Shown here: positions 27,218-36,887 of the stretch, piece after piece
Layout: each line of letters begins with the position of its first letter
Numbering within the stretch: the stretch's first letter is position 1
Source of the DNA: Arcicella rosea
GTDB lineage: Bacteria > Bacteroidota > Bacteroidia > Cytophagales > Spirosomataceae
Length of the DNA stretch: 64,000 bases
Assembly: GCF_014204325.1 (NCBI RefSeq)
Contig: NZ_JACHKT010000011.1
Location: 62,001-126,000, forward strand
Reading direction: 5' to 3'
Translations under genes and position numbers: made by a program
The notes under the pieces: generated by a model
Databases searched by the model: none
What the model saw: only the letters and a program-made list of their open reading frames with translations
What the model was told of the DNA's origin: nothing

Positions 27218-27410
27218 GATAATTATATTTTTATGATTAAACTTGCTTATTTCTCTATACAAACTAAACCAGCCGACTTCAGAAATAAGCTTAGTGGTTG
27301 AGCTTGTAAAGTTAATAAACGTAATTTAATATTCACATAATATACATATAATTATTTTTTTTATAAATATTCCCATATTTCATGTTTACGTCAATCAGTT
27401 TTTTTCATCG

Positions 27411-27812
27411 TCAATCCTCAGGAAATGGAATATAGATGAAACTTGCAAAATCTCTATCTAGTACAAAAAGACAGCAGTATTCGTCTGCGTCTTTGTAACT
27501 TGACTGAAAAACCTCTAAATTTTCTTCTGCAATAATTTCTCTTTGAACAAATTCTTCAGCAAATGAGGCGTGATAATTCCAAGTATTTCCACTCATTTCA
27601 TGAATACCAATTAGCTTTTGTCCGATTTGAACTGGATTTTGTGAAACTGCAAAAATTGGAAATTTAGAGAATCCTCTCGTTCTAATCTGGTATGATGCTT
27701 CTTTCAAAAATTCTGCGACTAATGCAAAATCCGCTGAAATAATTCCCAAGTATTTCCCATTCAAATCTGGAGAATTGGGTGCATTCGATATGGCTGTATA
27801 ATCTTCAATCAT
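27411..27812 (-). CDS. Uncharacterised 133-residue protein
   Basis: I do not recognise this family. It is a soluble, acidic alpha/beta protein without signal peptide or membrane segment. The first half has a Rossmann-like feel (YLGIISADFALVAEFLKEAS); the second half is rich in aromatic and acidic residues and ends FIYIPFPED. ATG start. A long repeat-built inverted repeat lies just upstream (27829-28077), between it and ald, so it is probably a separate transcription unit. Confidence 0.6.
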   Translation of the reverse strand: MIEDYTAISNAPNSPDLNGKYLGIISADFALVAEFLKEASYQIRTRGFSKFPIFAVSQNPVQIGQKLIGIHEMSGNTWNYHASFAEEFVQREIIAEENLEVFQSSYKDADEYCCLFVLDRDFASFIYIPFPED

Positions 27813-27828
27813 TGTTTTTTTATTTTGT

Positions 27829-28086
27829 GGACTTTAGGACTTGAAGACTTGAGGATTTTAGAGTTAGGACTAAAAGACTTGAGGACTAGAAGACTAAAGG
27901 ATTTTTAAAGTTGAAGATTTAAAATGCTTCTTTTAAGCATAAAGTCTAAAACTGGGAGACTACAGGACCAAAATCTTCAAATCTTTCAGTCATAAAATCA
28001 AAATCCATTATCCCAAAATCTTCAAGTCCAACAATCATAAAGTCTAAAAACCCTAAAGTCTTCAAGTCCTAAAGTCCTCTAGTCTT
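27829..28086. repeat. Octamer word arrays forming a long inverted repeat
   Basis: The left part is an in-register array of 8-bp words (27830-27899): GACTTTAG, GACTTGAA, GACTTGAG, GATTTTAG, then GACTAAAA, GACTTGAG, GACTAGAA, GACTAAAG. The right part holds the same words on the other strand (TCTTCAAG, TCCTAAAG). The ends 27829-27850 and 28056-28077 are a perfect 22-bp inverted repeat, 205 bp apart. The array fills the whole space between ald and the unknown gene at 27411. Confidence 0.88.
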
Positions 28087-28091
28087 ATAAA

Positions 28092-29312
28092 CTAAAATCT
28101 TGCCGCAGACAGCAAACTTAAATCTTTATAATTCAAACCAAATTTCTTGGCGATATTGGCGTTTGTCAAACTTCCTTTGAAAGAATAAACTCCTTTCATA
28201 AATGCTTTGTTGGCAAAAATTGCTTCCTCTATGCCACCAGTTTTACCAGTTTTCAATAAGAAAGAAGTAAAAATATTACTCAATGCCTGACTTGCAGTAT
28301 GTGCTACTCTTGAAGGAATATTCGGCACACAATAATGTATAACGCCGTATTTTCTAAAAATGGGCTGGTCGTGCGTGGTAATTTCTGAAGTTTCAAAACA
28401 GCCTCCTCTATCAATACAAACATCAATAATGACGGAATCAGGTTTCATCATCGAAACCATTTCTTCAGTAACAATACAAGGAGTAAAACCATCTTCTGCA
28501 CGCAAAGCACCAATTACAACATCGGCATCACGAATGGCTTGGGTTAGCACATTAGAATCAATAATACAAGTATAAATATTTTGACCAACCGAATATTTCA
28601 ATCTTTGTAATTTAAAAATATCCTTATCAAATACTTTCAAATCTGCACCCAAACCAATGGCGATTCTTGCTGCGTATTCTGAAACAGTTCCCGCTCCTAG
28701 AATTACCACTTTAGTAGGCGGTACTCCAGTAATTCCACCTAAAATTACGCCCATTCCATTATTAGCACTGCTTAAACATTCGGCAGCAATGAGCATTACT
28801 GTACTTCCTGCAATTTCAGACATGGCTCGAATAATAGGAATTCCGCCAGCATTATCTTCAATGTATTCATAACATAAGCCCGTTATTTTCTTGCGATTCA
28901 ACTTTTCGAAATATTCTTTCGTCAATTTCGACATATTTAACGAAGAAACTACCGTTGCACCATGTTGTAAATACTCTATTTCATCATCCGTCAGCGGTTG
29001 TATTTTTACAATTACATCTGCTTTGAAAAGCTCTTCTGTTGAATAAACTATTTGCGCTCCTGCTTCTGAATATTGATTATCAGTAAATTTCGCACCATTC
29101 CCTGCTCCTGTCTCAATCAATACTCTATGCCCATTTCTGATTAATAATCCTACTGCATCAGGTGTTAGCGAAATCCTATGCTCTTGCATCGATACTTCAC
29201 GAGGAAGACCTATGAAAAGGCTTTTGGCATTTTGTTTTGTCCAAACCAATGCCTCTTGCGTCATTAATCCTGACTGAGCAAGTACTTCTTTAAATCCTGA
29301 GGGTTGAGCCAT
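28092..29312 (-). CDS. ald: Alanine dehydrogenase
   Basis: NAD-dependent interconversion of L-alanine and pyruvate plus ammonia; a 406-residue member of the AlaDH/transhydrogenase family. It has an N-terminal extension of about 35 residues, then GLPREVSMQEHRISLTPDAV, a substrate-site Lys in VIVKIQP, and the Rossmann motif VVILGAGTVSEYAAR. The longer N terminus is usual for the Bacteroidota form. It lies 62 bp downstream of tsaE on the same strand and may share its transcript. Its 3' end abuts the long repeat array. Confidence 0.93.
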   Translation of the reverse strand: MAQPSGFKEVLAQSGLMTQEALVWTKQNAKSLFIGLPREVSMQEHRISLTPDAVGLLIRNGHRVLIETGAGNGAKFTDNQYSEAGAQIVYSTEELFKADVIVKIQPLTDDEIEYLQHGATVVSSLNMSKLTKEYFEKLNRKKITGLCYEYIEDNAGGIPIIRAMSEIAGSTVMLIAAECLSSANNGMGVILGGITGVPPTKVVILGAGTVSEYAARIAIGLGADLKVFDKDIFKLQRLKYSVGQNIYTCIIDSNVLTQAIRDADVVIGALRAEDGFTPCIVTEEMVSMMKPDSVIIDVCIDRGGCFETSEITTHDQPIFRKYGVIHYCVPNIPSRVAHTASQALSNIFTSFLLKTGKTGGIEEAIFANKAFMKGVYSFKGSLTNANIAKKFGLNYKDLSLLSAARF

Positions 29313-29374
29313 TTTGATTGCTTAATTTCAATTATGATAAGCTGGATGCTTGAAGACAAACATCAATGCTAACA

Positions 29375-29818
29375 CTAAACTTTTAACAAAGTTATCACTC
29401 TTTTACCATTTTCATCTACCTCAATATTTACTTTCAAATGTTTGGAAGGTAAAAGGTTTTCTACTTTAGATGGCCATTCAATAAAACAAAAGCCACCAGA
29501 ATAGAAGTAATCTTCAATACCAATATCCATTGCTTCTTCCTCACTCTTGATTCTATAAAAATCAAAATGATAGATATTTTCGCCTCGTGTAGTAGCATAT
29601 TCATTTACAATAGAGTATGTTGGACTTTGCACGTGGCTGTTTACCAACATACATTCACAAATAGCTTTGATTAATGTTGTTTTACCAGCACCCATTTGTC
29701 CTTCAAAAAGCCAAATAGGAGTATTTTTCCCAAAAGCAAGAATTGCTTGAGCTGCTTTATTGATGTCTTTCAGCGAAGAATATTCTATGGTTTTGGTATT
29801 GACTTGATTTTTACTCAT
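29375..29818 (-). CDS. tsaE: tRNA t6A biosynthesis ATPase TsaE
   Basis: ATPase partner of TsaB/TsaD in making N6-threonylcarbamoyladenosine on ANN-decoding tRNAs. Walker A is GQMGAGKTT; the later motifs SPTYSIVNEY and HFDFYRI are those of the family. ATG 29818 (MSKNQVNTKTIEY) gives 147 residues. The frame continues upstream to a TTG at 29845, but those codons lie in a heptamer repeat array (29827-29861) and are unlikely to be translated. Confidence 0.94.
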   Translation of the reverse strand: MSKNQVNTKTIEYSSLKDINKAAQAILAFGKNTPIWLFEGQMGAGKTTLIKAICECMLVNSHVQSPTYSIVNEYATTRGENIYHFDFYRIKSEEEAMDIGIEDYFYSGGFCFIEWPSKVENLLPSKHLKVNIEVDENGKRVITLLKV

Positions 29819-29826
29819 TTTATTGT

Positions 29827-29861
29827 AGCTGTTAGCTTTCAGCAAAAAGCTTTGAGCTTTT
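29827..29861. repeat. Heptamer repeat, five units, upstream of tsaE
   Basis: Units AGCTGTT, AGCTTTC, AGCAAAA, AGCTTTG, AGCTTTT, in register. They begin 9 bp upstream of the tsaE start codon. The same words occur at 53661-53674 and 60945-60986. Confidence 0.85.
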
Positions 29862-29944
29862 ATTAATAATTCTTCAAAGGGTTTTACAAAATATTATGAG
29901 CTATAAATTATTATCTATAGCTCATAATCATTATTGGTATTAGT

Positions 29945-30865
29945 TTAACCCAAAAACTGACTTAAATAGTTTCTTGCTGTTAAAATTGCACTTTCTACAT
30001 TTTCTACTGAACCTTCATAGGCTTTGTCTTCTACTTCAATCACCACTGGTCCACGATAACGAGCATCGTTCAAAGCAGAAAAGAATTTCCCCCAATTAAT
30101 ATCTCCTAAACCCGGTAATTTTGGTGAATGGTACTCTAAAGGGTTTGCCATGATACCCACTCTGCTTAGTTTATCATAATATACTTTTGCGTCTTTCAAG
30201 TGAATATGATGCAGGCGGTCACGGTAATCATACAATGGACGAGTATAATCCATCATTTGCCAAACCAAATGCGAAGGGTCATAATTCAAACCCAAAGTAG
30301 CAGACGGAATAATTTCAAACATTTTATCCCAAATAGCTGGCGTGGTTGCCATATTTTTTCCACCAGGCCATTCGTCATTTGTAAAAAACATGGGGCAGTT
30401 TTCGATACCAATTTTTACGCCTAAAGTTTCTGCAAGTTTGACAATATCCGTCCAAGTTTCTTTGAATTTATCTAAGTTGTAAGCAATATTTTTAGAAGAA
30501 TCTCTACCGATGAAAGTATTCATCACAGGAATTTCCAATTTTGCCGTTGCTTGAATAATTTTCTTGATGTGGTCAACATAAAAATTCGCTTTATTCACAT
30601 CTGGGTCGAGTGGATTAGGATAATAGCCTAAACCTGAAATAAATACTCCTTTTTCGGTAGTATAATTCTTGATGTGAGCAATCTGAGCTTCATCTAGTGC
30701 TTCCACATCAATATGTGTAACACCCGCATAGCGACGAGCGTCGGCATTTCCTGCTGGCCAGCACATTACTTCCACGCATTTAAAATTCTTTTCTGAGGCG
30801 AAATCTATTACTTCTTCAAAAGTACGCTCCGCTAAAATAGCACTGACAAATCCTAATTGATGCAT
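29945..30865 (-). CDS. Sugar phosphate isomerase/epimerase (TIM barrel)
   Basis: A 306-residue cytosolic member of the xylose-isomerase-like TIM-barrel family, resembling IolE and related enzymes. Candidate metal ligands are the Glu of GIENCPM, Asp and His of NYDPSHLVWQ, His of HIHLKDAK and the Glu of VVIEVED. There is no signal peptide, unlike the relative at 21447. It follows the SusC/SusD/lipoprotein operon on the same strand but is separated from it by a strong terminator. A sugar substrate is likely; which sugar is unknown. Confidence 0.88.
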   Translation of the reverse strand: MHQLGFVSAILAERTFEEVIDFASEKNFKCVEVMCWPAGNADARRYAGVTHIDVEALDEAQIAHIKNYTTEKGVFISGLGYYPNPLDPDVNKANFYVDHIKKIIQATAKLEIPVMNTFIGRDSSKNIAYNLDKFKETWTDIVKLAETLGVKIGIENCPMFFTNDEWPGGKNMATTPAIWDKMFEIIPSATLGLNYDPSHLVWQMMDYTRPLYDYRDRLHHIHLKDAKVYYDKLSRVGIMANPLEYHSPKLPGLGDINWGKFFSALNDARYRGPVVIEVEDKAYEGSVENVESAILTARNYLSQFLG

Positions 30866-30975
30866 TGTTGTTTTGAAAGATATAAAATTGGATTTTGAAA
30901 TTTTAAGTAAAAATAGGTAATCCGTTTAAGAGTTAGAAGTAATCCGTTTTGATTTGTGTTTTAAAATGCTGGAAC

Positions 30976-31007
30976 AAAAAAAAGGTCGCTGTTCAGCGAC
31001 CTTTTTT
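30976..31007 (-). terminator. Terminator of the SusC/SusD operon
   Basis: Perfect 13-bp stem (30978-30990 with 30995-31007) with a 4-nt loop; on the minus strand the stem ends in eight U. It is 20 bp after the lipoprotein stop. Confidence 0.92.
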
Positions 31008-31027
31008 GAAGTAAAAAAAATTCAAAC

Positions 31028-31909
31028 CTATTTCAATGTTAAAACTTCTTGAACAATACGTGGAGCGGCAACATTATAAGAATAATGCAGATGGAAGCTC
31101 TTTGTAGCTGGGTCGTAGTAGTTTTTAGAATAACTTTGGTTGATGTTTGGCGTTGCACCAGAAGGAGTTACAGTAACACTATTATCTGAGTTAACAGTCA
31201 ATGTCATTGTATAACCCGAAGCACCTAAGTCTCCTAATTCTGTGGTAACGCTATTAGCTGTTAAAGTAACTACATCTTTCATTCTATCAATATCTCTTGG
31301 GCCAGCAGTTGGGTGAGTAAAAACACCTACTGCTTTGTATTTCCCATGATATTTATTTTTAGCGATAATTTGGAATAAAGCCGAACCCAATCCACTTCTT
31401 ACTTTGTAATCGCCAGCACTTACAACCGATACACCTAAAGCATATTTCTTTGTAGGATCTAATTTAGTTGGGTCAAAAGTAATCGCAACATTTTTGCTAA
31501 ATTCTCCTACACCCATTTTAATATCAGTTCCTGATAGCTTATAAAGACTAGCTGGTAGGGCATCAAACAATGGTTTTTGAGTTTTTTCATTCTCTGGTTT
31601 CGCATTATAAACCTTAGCTTCTGCATTATACTTAGTAATCAAAGCATCATCAGCTTTGATGGTAACATTTACTTCAGAATTTAATTGTGAAGAGCTATTT
31701 ACGTCTCTAATAATTTCAAGAAATTCTGTTGTTTTATCCCCTGCTACTAAGTCAACCCCTAAAAGAGTTGTTTCTTCACCTCCGGCTGGGAGCCTAACAA
31801 AGTTAGAACCCATGCCTTCAATCATATCTTTACCTTCTGGTACACAGGCTGTTGCTAAAACAACGAGACCTAATATTAAGGCTTTTATTGATTTAATATA
31901 TTTTTTCAT
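31028..31909 (-). CDS. Surface lipoprotein with DUF1735-type domain (SusE-position)
   Basis: A 293-residue lipoprotein. The signal peptide MKKYIKSIKALILG ends in the lipobox LATAC. After it come a DUF1735-like beta-sandwich (about 35-165) and a C-terminal beta-rich region typical of proteins found in the SusE position of SusC/SusD operons. These are surface glycan-binding or accessory proteins. I chose ATG 31909; an ATG nine codons upstream (31936) would spoil the signal peptide. It is the last gene of the operon and is followed by a strong terminator. Confidence 0.85.
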   Translation of the reverse strand: MKKYIKSIKALILGLVVLATACVPEGKDMIEGMGSNFVRLPAGGEETTLLGVDLVAGDKTTEFLEIIRDVNSSSQLNSEVNVTIKADDALITKYNAEAKVYNAKPENEKTQKPLFDALPASLYKLSGTDIKMGVGEFSKNVAITFDPTKLDPTKKYALGVSVVSAGDYKVRSGLGSALFQIIAKNKYHGKYKAVGVFTHPTAGPRDIDRMKDVVTLTANSVTTELGDLGASGYTMTLTVNSDNSVTVTPSGATPNINQSYSKNYYDPATKSFHLHYSYNVAAPRIVQEVLTLK

Positions 31910-31958
31910 TTTTTTCTCATTTAAAATTAAAAACATTTTTCAAAGGAAGAATACTGCC

Positions 31959-33410
31959 TTATTTATCCCACCAGATTTTAGCATCCTGTGTGTTTCCTCC
32001 AGATAATCTACCAACAGCAGCCTTGAAGTTATCACCATTTAATGTAGCTTCATTTGCTCCATAAACATATCTACGAGGAATTGCCTTAGTTGCATTAGTG
32101 GCTTTAGGAGTTGCTACTAGTGCAGGAACTCCTGTTCTTCTCCATTCTGACCAACCCATGTGTCCGTTTGGATAGAATGCAACATAACGTTGTAATTGGA
32201 TTTTTGTAAGAGGGCTAGTAGCAAGTGATACATTATCAGAACTGATAAAAGTATTGAATTTAGCTTGATCAAATACTCCCCATTGTTTCCATGACATTTC
32301 GATACCTTTTGAATACATGCTTGCAGCATTCTCGGTAGTCCAACCTAATTGTGCTGCTTCAGCTCTTGCTAAATAAGCGTGCGAAGCAGTAAGAATTTGG
32401 CTTGTAGATGTTGCCTGACGCAAAGATTGTTCAAAAATGAAAGAATAATCTGAGTTACCATTTGCAAAAGTAATAGCATCATCACGAGTTAAGCCGTAAG
32501 GGAATGCAACGATTTCTCCAGTACTATTCGGTTGAGCCATAGCATTAATCCTAGGGTCTTCATTACTTAGCATAATATCTGCAAATACATCACTAACAGC
32601 ATAATCTTTACGACCATCGTATAGATTAAACCAAGGGTTTTTATATGCTCCACCAGGATAAGTAAGTGCTGTGTTGTCTTCATTGGCATCAATTACTCCA
32701 CCTGTAGAAGCCAAAGCATCAAGAAATTGAGTTTTACCAGTAGCAGGATCAACTTTTGAAATACGTAATGCCATAATCATACGTAAAGTATTGGCAAATT
32801 TTCTCCATCTCGTCAAATTTCCATTGTGTACAATATCTCCTTTGGGAGTATCACCAGCGTCAAATTGAGCGATAGCCTCCTTCAATTCTTTGAAAATTAG
32901 ATTATAAACCTCTTGTTGAGTATCGTATTTAGGCTTTACATTTTCAAGAAGAGCCTCAGAAGCTGGCATGTCACCCCACAAGTCAGTCATTGTTAACAAT
33001 CTATATGCTTTAAGAATTCTAGCTAACGCAATTTGATTGTTATTTGAACCATTCAGTGCAGCATAAGTAGCTGTTGCTGCATTTGTATTGTTATTAATGA
33101 TATTTTGTAAATCGTACAAACCTCCTGCATATATACCGTCCCATGCAATTTGAGGTGTAGCATACAATGATGTTTCTGTATATTGTGTTTCAGCAAAGTA
33201 CTGACAATATAAAGCCCCATTTAAACTTCCTGTTGAAGAAGGAGTACCAAAATCTAGTAATGCGTTTGTCAACAACGACGAAGTAACTGGCACCAAAATT
33301 GAGTTTGGGTTTTTATTAATATCTCCAAAATCGTCCAGCTTGCAACTTGATGCTCCTATCAACAAACTCGTTGCAGTTAATACTTTTAGTATATTTTTTT
33401 GAAATTTCAT
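31959..33410 (-). CDS. SusD/RagB family nutrient-binding lipoprotein
   Basis: A 483-residue lipoprotein that caps the SusC channel and captures the substrate at the cell surface. The signal peptide ends in the lipobox IGASSC, and the mature N terminus KLDDFGDINKNPNS matches the SusD-like subfamily with NxNP. Helical repeats span about 60-300. Its start is 23 bp after the SusC stop. No carbohydrate enzyme is linked, so the substrate cannot be inferred; this subfamily also occurs with peptide or other nutrient uptake. Confidence 0.92.
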   Translation of the reverse strand: MKFQKNILKVLTATSLLIGASSCKLDDFGDINKNPNSILVPVTSSLLTNALLDFGTPSSTGSLNGALYCQYFAETQYTETSLYATPQIAWDGIYAGGLYDLQNIINNNTNAATATYAALNGSNNNQIALARILKAYRLLTMTDLWGDMPASEALLENVKPKYDTQQEVYNLIFKELKEAIAQFDAGDTPKGDIVHNGNLTRWRKFANTLRMIMALRISKVDPATGKTQFLDALASTGGVIDANEDNTALTYPGGAYKNPWFNLYDGRKDYAVSDVFADIMLSNEDPRINAMAQPNSTGEIVAFPYGLTRDDAITFANGNSDYSFIFEQSLRQATSTSQILTASHAYLARAEAAQLGWTTENAASMYSKGIEMSWKQWGVFDQAKFNTFISSDNVSLATSPLTKIQLQRYVAFYPNGHMGWSEWRRTGVPALVATPKATNATKAIPRRYVYGANEATLNGDNFKAAVGRLSGGNTQDAKIWWDK

Positions 33411-33433
33411 ATCTTTAAAATTTATATCAGAAA

Positions 33434-36400
33434 TTAGAAACCTAATTTAACGTTAACTCCGAAAGAACGTGTTCCAGGGAATTGACCATTTTCACCATAG
33501 ATATTTGATAACTCTGATGGGTCAAAATCTCTATTTTTTGCATAAACTAACCAAGGGTTACGAGCAACAAACGAAACTGTGGCATTTTGCAAAAATTTAG
33601 AACCTTTCAAAGGAATTCTATAACCAAGGCTAACCTCTCTTACTTTGATAAAATCTAAATCATAAACATGTTCTTCCGCAATATTACTTCCTCTGAATTG
33701 ATGATAATAAGTTTGAGCATCTACATAAGTATTAACATCTTCGCCAGTTGCAGTTACACCAACTACATGTACACCACCACCATCAGCAACAGGATCACGC
33801 AAAGGATTTCCTTTGTCATTTAAACCAGCTGTTCTTTCAAACAAACCTGAGAATGAACCCCAGTGATCAGAAAGAGAGAAGTATTTACCTCCTTTAGAGA
33901 ATTCGACGTTTGCTGTTAAAGTGAACTTTTTGTAAGTCAGTTGATTAGTCCATCCACCAGTAAAATCAGGAAGTACGCTACCTAAATATTTATTTGGTGT
34001 TTGCACAAACATTCCGTCAGCAGTAACTACTCTCTTACCATCTTTGTAAGTAAAACCACCACCTCTGATTTGTCCCCACTCTTCTCCTTTTTGGTGAACA
34101 ATTGTAGCGCCTGAGGTAGAAGCGAAAGCACCTGAAGTAACAACAATTGCATCAACGCCTTCTGCTAACTCAATAATTTTAGAAGTATTTTTTGCGAAGT
34201 TAAGCGTTGAATTCCAAGCAAAATCAACAGTTTTTATTGGTGTTGCATTGAATGAAATTTCAAGACCGTGTCTATTTAATTTACCAGCGTTGATTAATTT
34301 ATTAGTAAATCCACTTGCACCAGTAATTGGCACACTGATAATTTCATTTACTTTATCTTCATTGTAATACGTTACAGATAAACCGTATTTATCTTTGAAG
34401 AATCTCAAATCAATACCAAGTTCGTAAGAAGATGATAACGATGGTTTAATGTTAGGGTCAACGATGGTATTTGGAGTTCCCATCAAAGTGTTACCATTGA
34501 ATTTATCATTAGCCAATGAATAATTTAGTGCTAATTGATATGGAGATAAGTCAGAACCTACTTGTGCCCAGCTTGCTCTTATCTTACCAAATGATAATGA
34601 AGGTACTTGATCTTTAATCAATTCACTAAATACTAAGCTACTCCCAAACGATGGATAAGTATATGAATTACCTCCAGCAGGCAAAGCAGAGCTGTTATCA
34701 TTACGTACTGAACCTTCTAAAAAAACAAGGTCTTTGTATCCAAATGAACCACGAGCATATAAACTTCTTACTTCTTTAAATGACCTTGACGAAGAAGTAA
34801 CAACATTTGATACAGAGTTACTTAATGAAAAATAATCTGGAACAACAAGACCATCTACAGTATTTGCCGACATCACTCTGAATCTATCTTTACGAATATT
34901 ACCCCCTGCAATTACGTCAATGCTAAAATCGTTACCAATTTTCTTATTGTAAGCAGCAGTAACTTCATAATTAGTTTCATTTGGAGACCAGTTATTGTTG
35001 ACTTGGTTACCTATATATTGAGCAGTAGCGTAAGATGCTTTTAATCCTGTTTGTGAAGCACTTGTTTGAAGGATACTTGGCACTCCGTTTTCAATAGTTC
35101 CTGTACCATTATTCAATCTTGCAAAACCAGAAATCTTAAAATTATCGTTCAACTTGTATGTCAAATTAACATCTCCAAATAATCTTCTGCGATTCTCAGT
35201 ATATTGAATTTTTTCAAAGTAAGAATAAAAGTTATACCAGTAGTTTGCACCATAGAAATTCACAGGTTTGGTAGCATCATAAGCACCTGGGTTGTTATGG
35301 TTCCAGCTTCCTAAAATTCCTTCAGGAGAAGTAAGGTCTTTCAACTCTTTCAATTTGTCAAAATCTAAATCTCTGTGAAACCAAGAGTTAAATGAGCCTG
35401 ATGAGTTATTTGAATAAGCATCATCAAACTGTCCTTTAATAGTATAATCAACATAGTTGATATTTGCAGAAGCAGTGAAGTGCTTCCCTAAATCTATTGT
35501 TGTTTGCGAAGAAATTGTATATTTTGCTCCATTTGAGTTATACAACATACCATTTTGATTCTGAGCAGTAAATGATAAACGAGTTGTATAATTATCCCCT
35601 GCTTTAGAGAAGTTCAAGTTTGTATTAGTGGCAACTTGCGACTGATAGAAACTTCTGATATTATTTGGTTGAGGTAATAATTTTGCAGTTTTACCAGAAT
35701 ATTGAGTTCCTTCATACCAAGCATACCATGGTAAATAATCTTGACCAACCATTCTAGGTCCCCAAGAAGCATCATCAGAATAGTCGTGGTAATATTTACC
35801 ATTCATTGCTTGCCAAGATGCAGGCATACCAGCTTCCCAATTAAATTTAATTAAATCAGGCGAACCGCCACCCGCATAAGAGTTTTGGTATTTAGGAAGG
35901 ATATAAACATTATCAACAAATGTACTTTGGTTGATTTCTACACCAATACCTTTTTTACTAGTACCTTTTTTTGAAATCATAATAATAACCCCAGCATCAC
36001 CTCTTTGTCCATATAATGCAGTTGCACTTGGTCCTTTCAAAACAGTAACAGACTCAACATCGTCAAGGTTAATATCAGATGAACCAATTGGGTTACCATC
36101 AAGAATGTACAAGGGAGCTTTGTCTGAAAGAGAACCTGCCCCTCTAATTCTGATTGCAGCATCTCTACCCAATGCTACAGAAGACTGGCTTCTTACTTGA
36201 ATACCAGCAACCTTACCAGCTAAAGCATTGTTCAAGCTTGTCTGACGAATCGTGTTCAATTGCTCGTCTTTAACGGTTTGTGCAGAATATGTCAATGACT
36301 TTTCTGAACGTTTGATACCTAGAGCTGTTACTACTACTTCCTGAAGTTGTGAAGTGTTTGCTACCAAAGAAACATTTACAGTAGATTGGTTGCCAACCTC

Positions 36401-36649
36401 AATAGTTTTAGCATTAAACCCTACAAAAGAGAAAGTAAGAGATGATGAAGCACCTACACTGATTTTGTAAACACCTTCAGCATTTGTTGAAGTACCTCGT
36501 GTAGTTCCTTTTAAAGAAATACTTACTCCGGGAAGTGGAGAACCGTCTTCAGTAGCTGTCACTTTACCAGTGACTACCCTGTCTTGTGCATAAGTTTGCC
36601 CGATTAAAGCAAACAGAAACACGGAGGTAATGAGTAGAAATTTTCTCAT
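33434..36649 (-). CDS. SusC/RagA family TonB-linked outer-membrane transporter
   Basis: A 1071-residue outer-membrane importer. In order: signal peptide (to about 22, ending TYAQ); carboxypeptidase-regulatory-like domain (25-105; GTTRGTSTNAEGVYKI); the TonB-box region; plug domain (about 115-235) with ILDGNPIG and KGPSATALYG; and a 22-strand barrel ending in Phe (FGVNVKLGF). It energises uptake through TonB and works with SusD. It is the first gene of a three-gene operon. A 7-bp inverted repeat overlaps the presumed promoter (36714-36731). Confidence 0.95.
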   Translation of the reverse strand: MRKFLLITSVFLFALIGQTYAQDRVVTGKVTATEDGSPLPGVSISLKGTTRGTSTNAEGVYKISVGASSSLTFSFVGFNAKTIEVGNQSTVNVSLVANTSQLQEVVVTALGIKRSEKSLTYSAQTVKDEQLNTIRQTSLNNALAGKVAGIQVRSQSSVALGRDAAIRIRGAGSLSDKAPLYILDGNPIGSSDINLDDVESVTVLKGPSATALYGQRGDAGVIIMISKKGTSKKGIGVEINQSTFVDNVYILPKYQNSYAGGGSPDLIKFNWEAGMPASWQAMNGKYYHDYSDDASWGPRMVGQDYLPWYAWYEGTQYSGKTAKLLPQPNNIRSFYQSQVATNTNLNFSKAGDNYTTRLSFTAQNQNGMLYNSNGAKYTISSQTTIDLGKHFTASANINYVDYTIKGQFDDAYSNNSSGSFNSWFHRDLDFDKLKELKDLTSPEGILGSWNHNNPGAYDATKPVNFYGANYWYNFYSYFEKIQYTENRRRLFGDVNLTYKLNDNFKISGFARLNNGTGTIENGVPSILQTSASQTGLKASYATAQYIGNQVNNNWSPNETNYEVTAAYNKKIGNDFSIDVIAGGNIRKDRFRVMSANTVDGLVVPDYFSLSNSVSNVVTSSSRSFKEVRSLYARGSFGYKDLVFLEGSVRNDNSSALPAGGNSYTYPSFGSSLVFSELIKDQVPSLSFGKIRASWAQVGSDLSPYQLALNYSLANDKFNGNTLMGTPNTIVDPNIKPSLSSSYELGIDLRFFKDKYGLSVTYYNEDKVNEIISVPITGASGFTNKLINAGKLNRHGLEISFNATPIKTVDFAWNSTLNFAKNTSKIIELAEGVDAIVVTSGAFASTSGATIVHQKGEEWGQIRGGGFTYKDGKRVVTADGMFVQTPNKYLGSVLPDFTGGWTNQLTYKKFTLTANVEFSKGGKYFSLSDHWGSFSGLFERTAGLNDKGNPLRDPVADGGGVHVVGVTATGEDVNTYVDAQTYYHQFRGSNIAEEHVYDLDFIKVREVSLGYRIPLKGSKFLQNATVSFVARNPWLVYAKNRDFDPSELSNIYGENGQFPGTRSFGVNVKLGF

Positions 36650-36713
36650 TTCGTTGATTAGTTTTGGTTGATAAAAATAGAAATATTACAAAAAGATTGT
36701 AATCAAACTTCAG

Positions 36714-36731
36714 CAAACCTATACAGGTTTG
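36714..36731 (-). promoter_or_regulatory. Palindrome over the presumed susC promoter
   Basis: CAAACCT-ATAC-AGGTTTG, 7-bp arms with a 4-bp centre, 65 bp upstream of the susC ATG. The left arm is also a minus-strand -7 element (TAGGTTTG, 36721-36714), so a bound protein would block the promoter. No well-spaced TTTG is present. Confidence 0.4.
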
Positions 36732-36887
36732 TATTTATTAATGAAATCTAAAAAAACAGAGAAATGCAAGAAACAAGCTTCTATTATAAAAAGAAGGCTT
36801 TGTTCCTGAAAAGGAGCAATGGATATTAGTTTTTTTAGTTTTGGTTGATGATGTATTGACCTTTAAAAAGTTAATACAATGTTAAAA

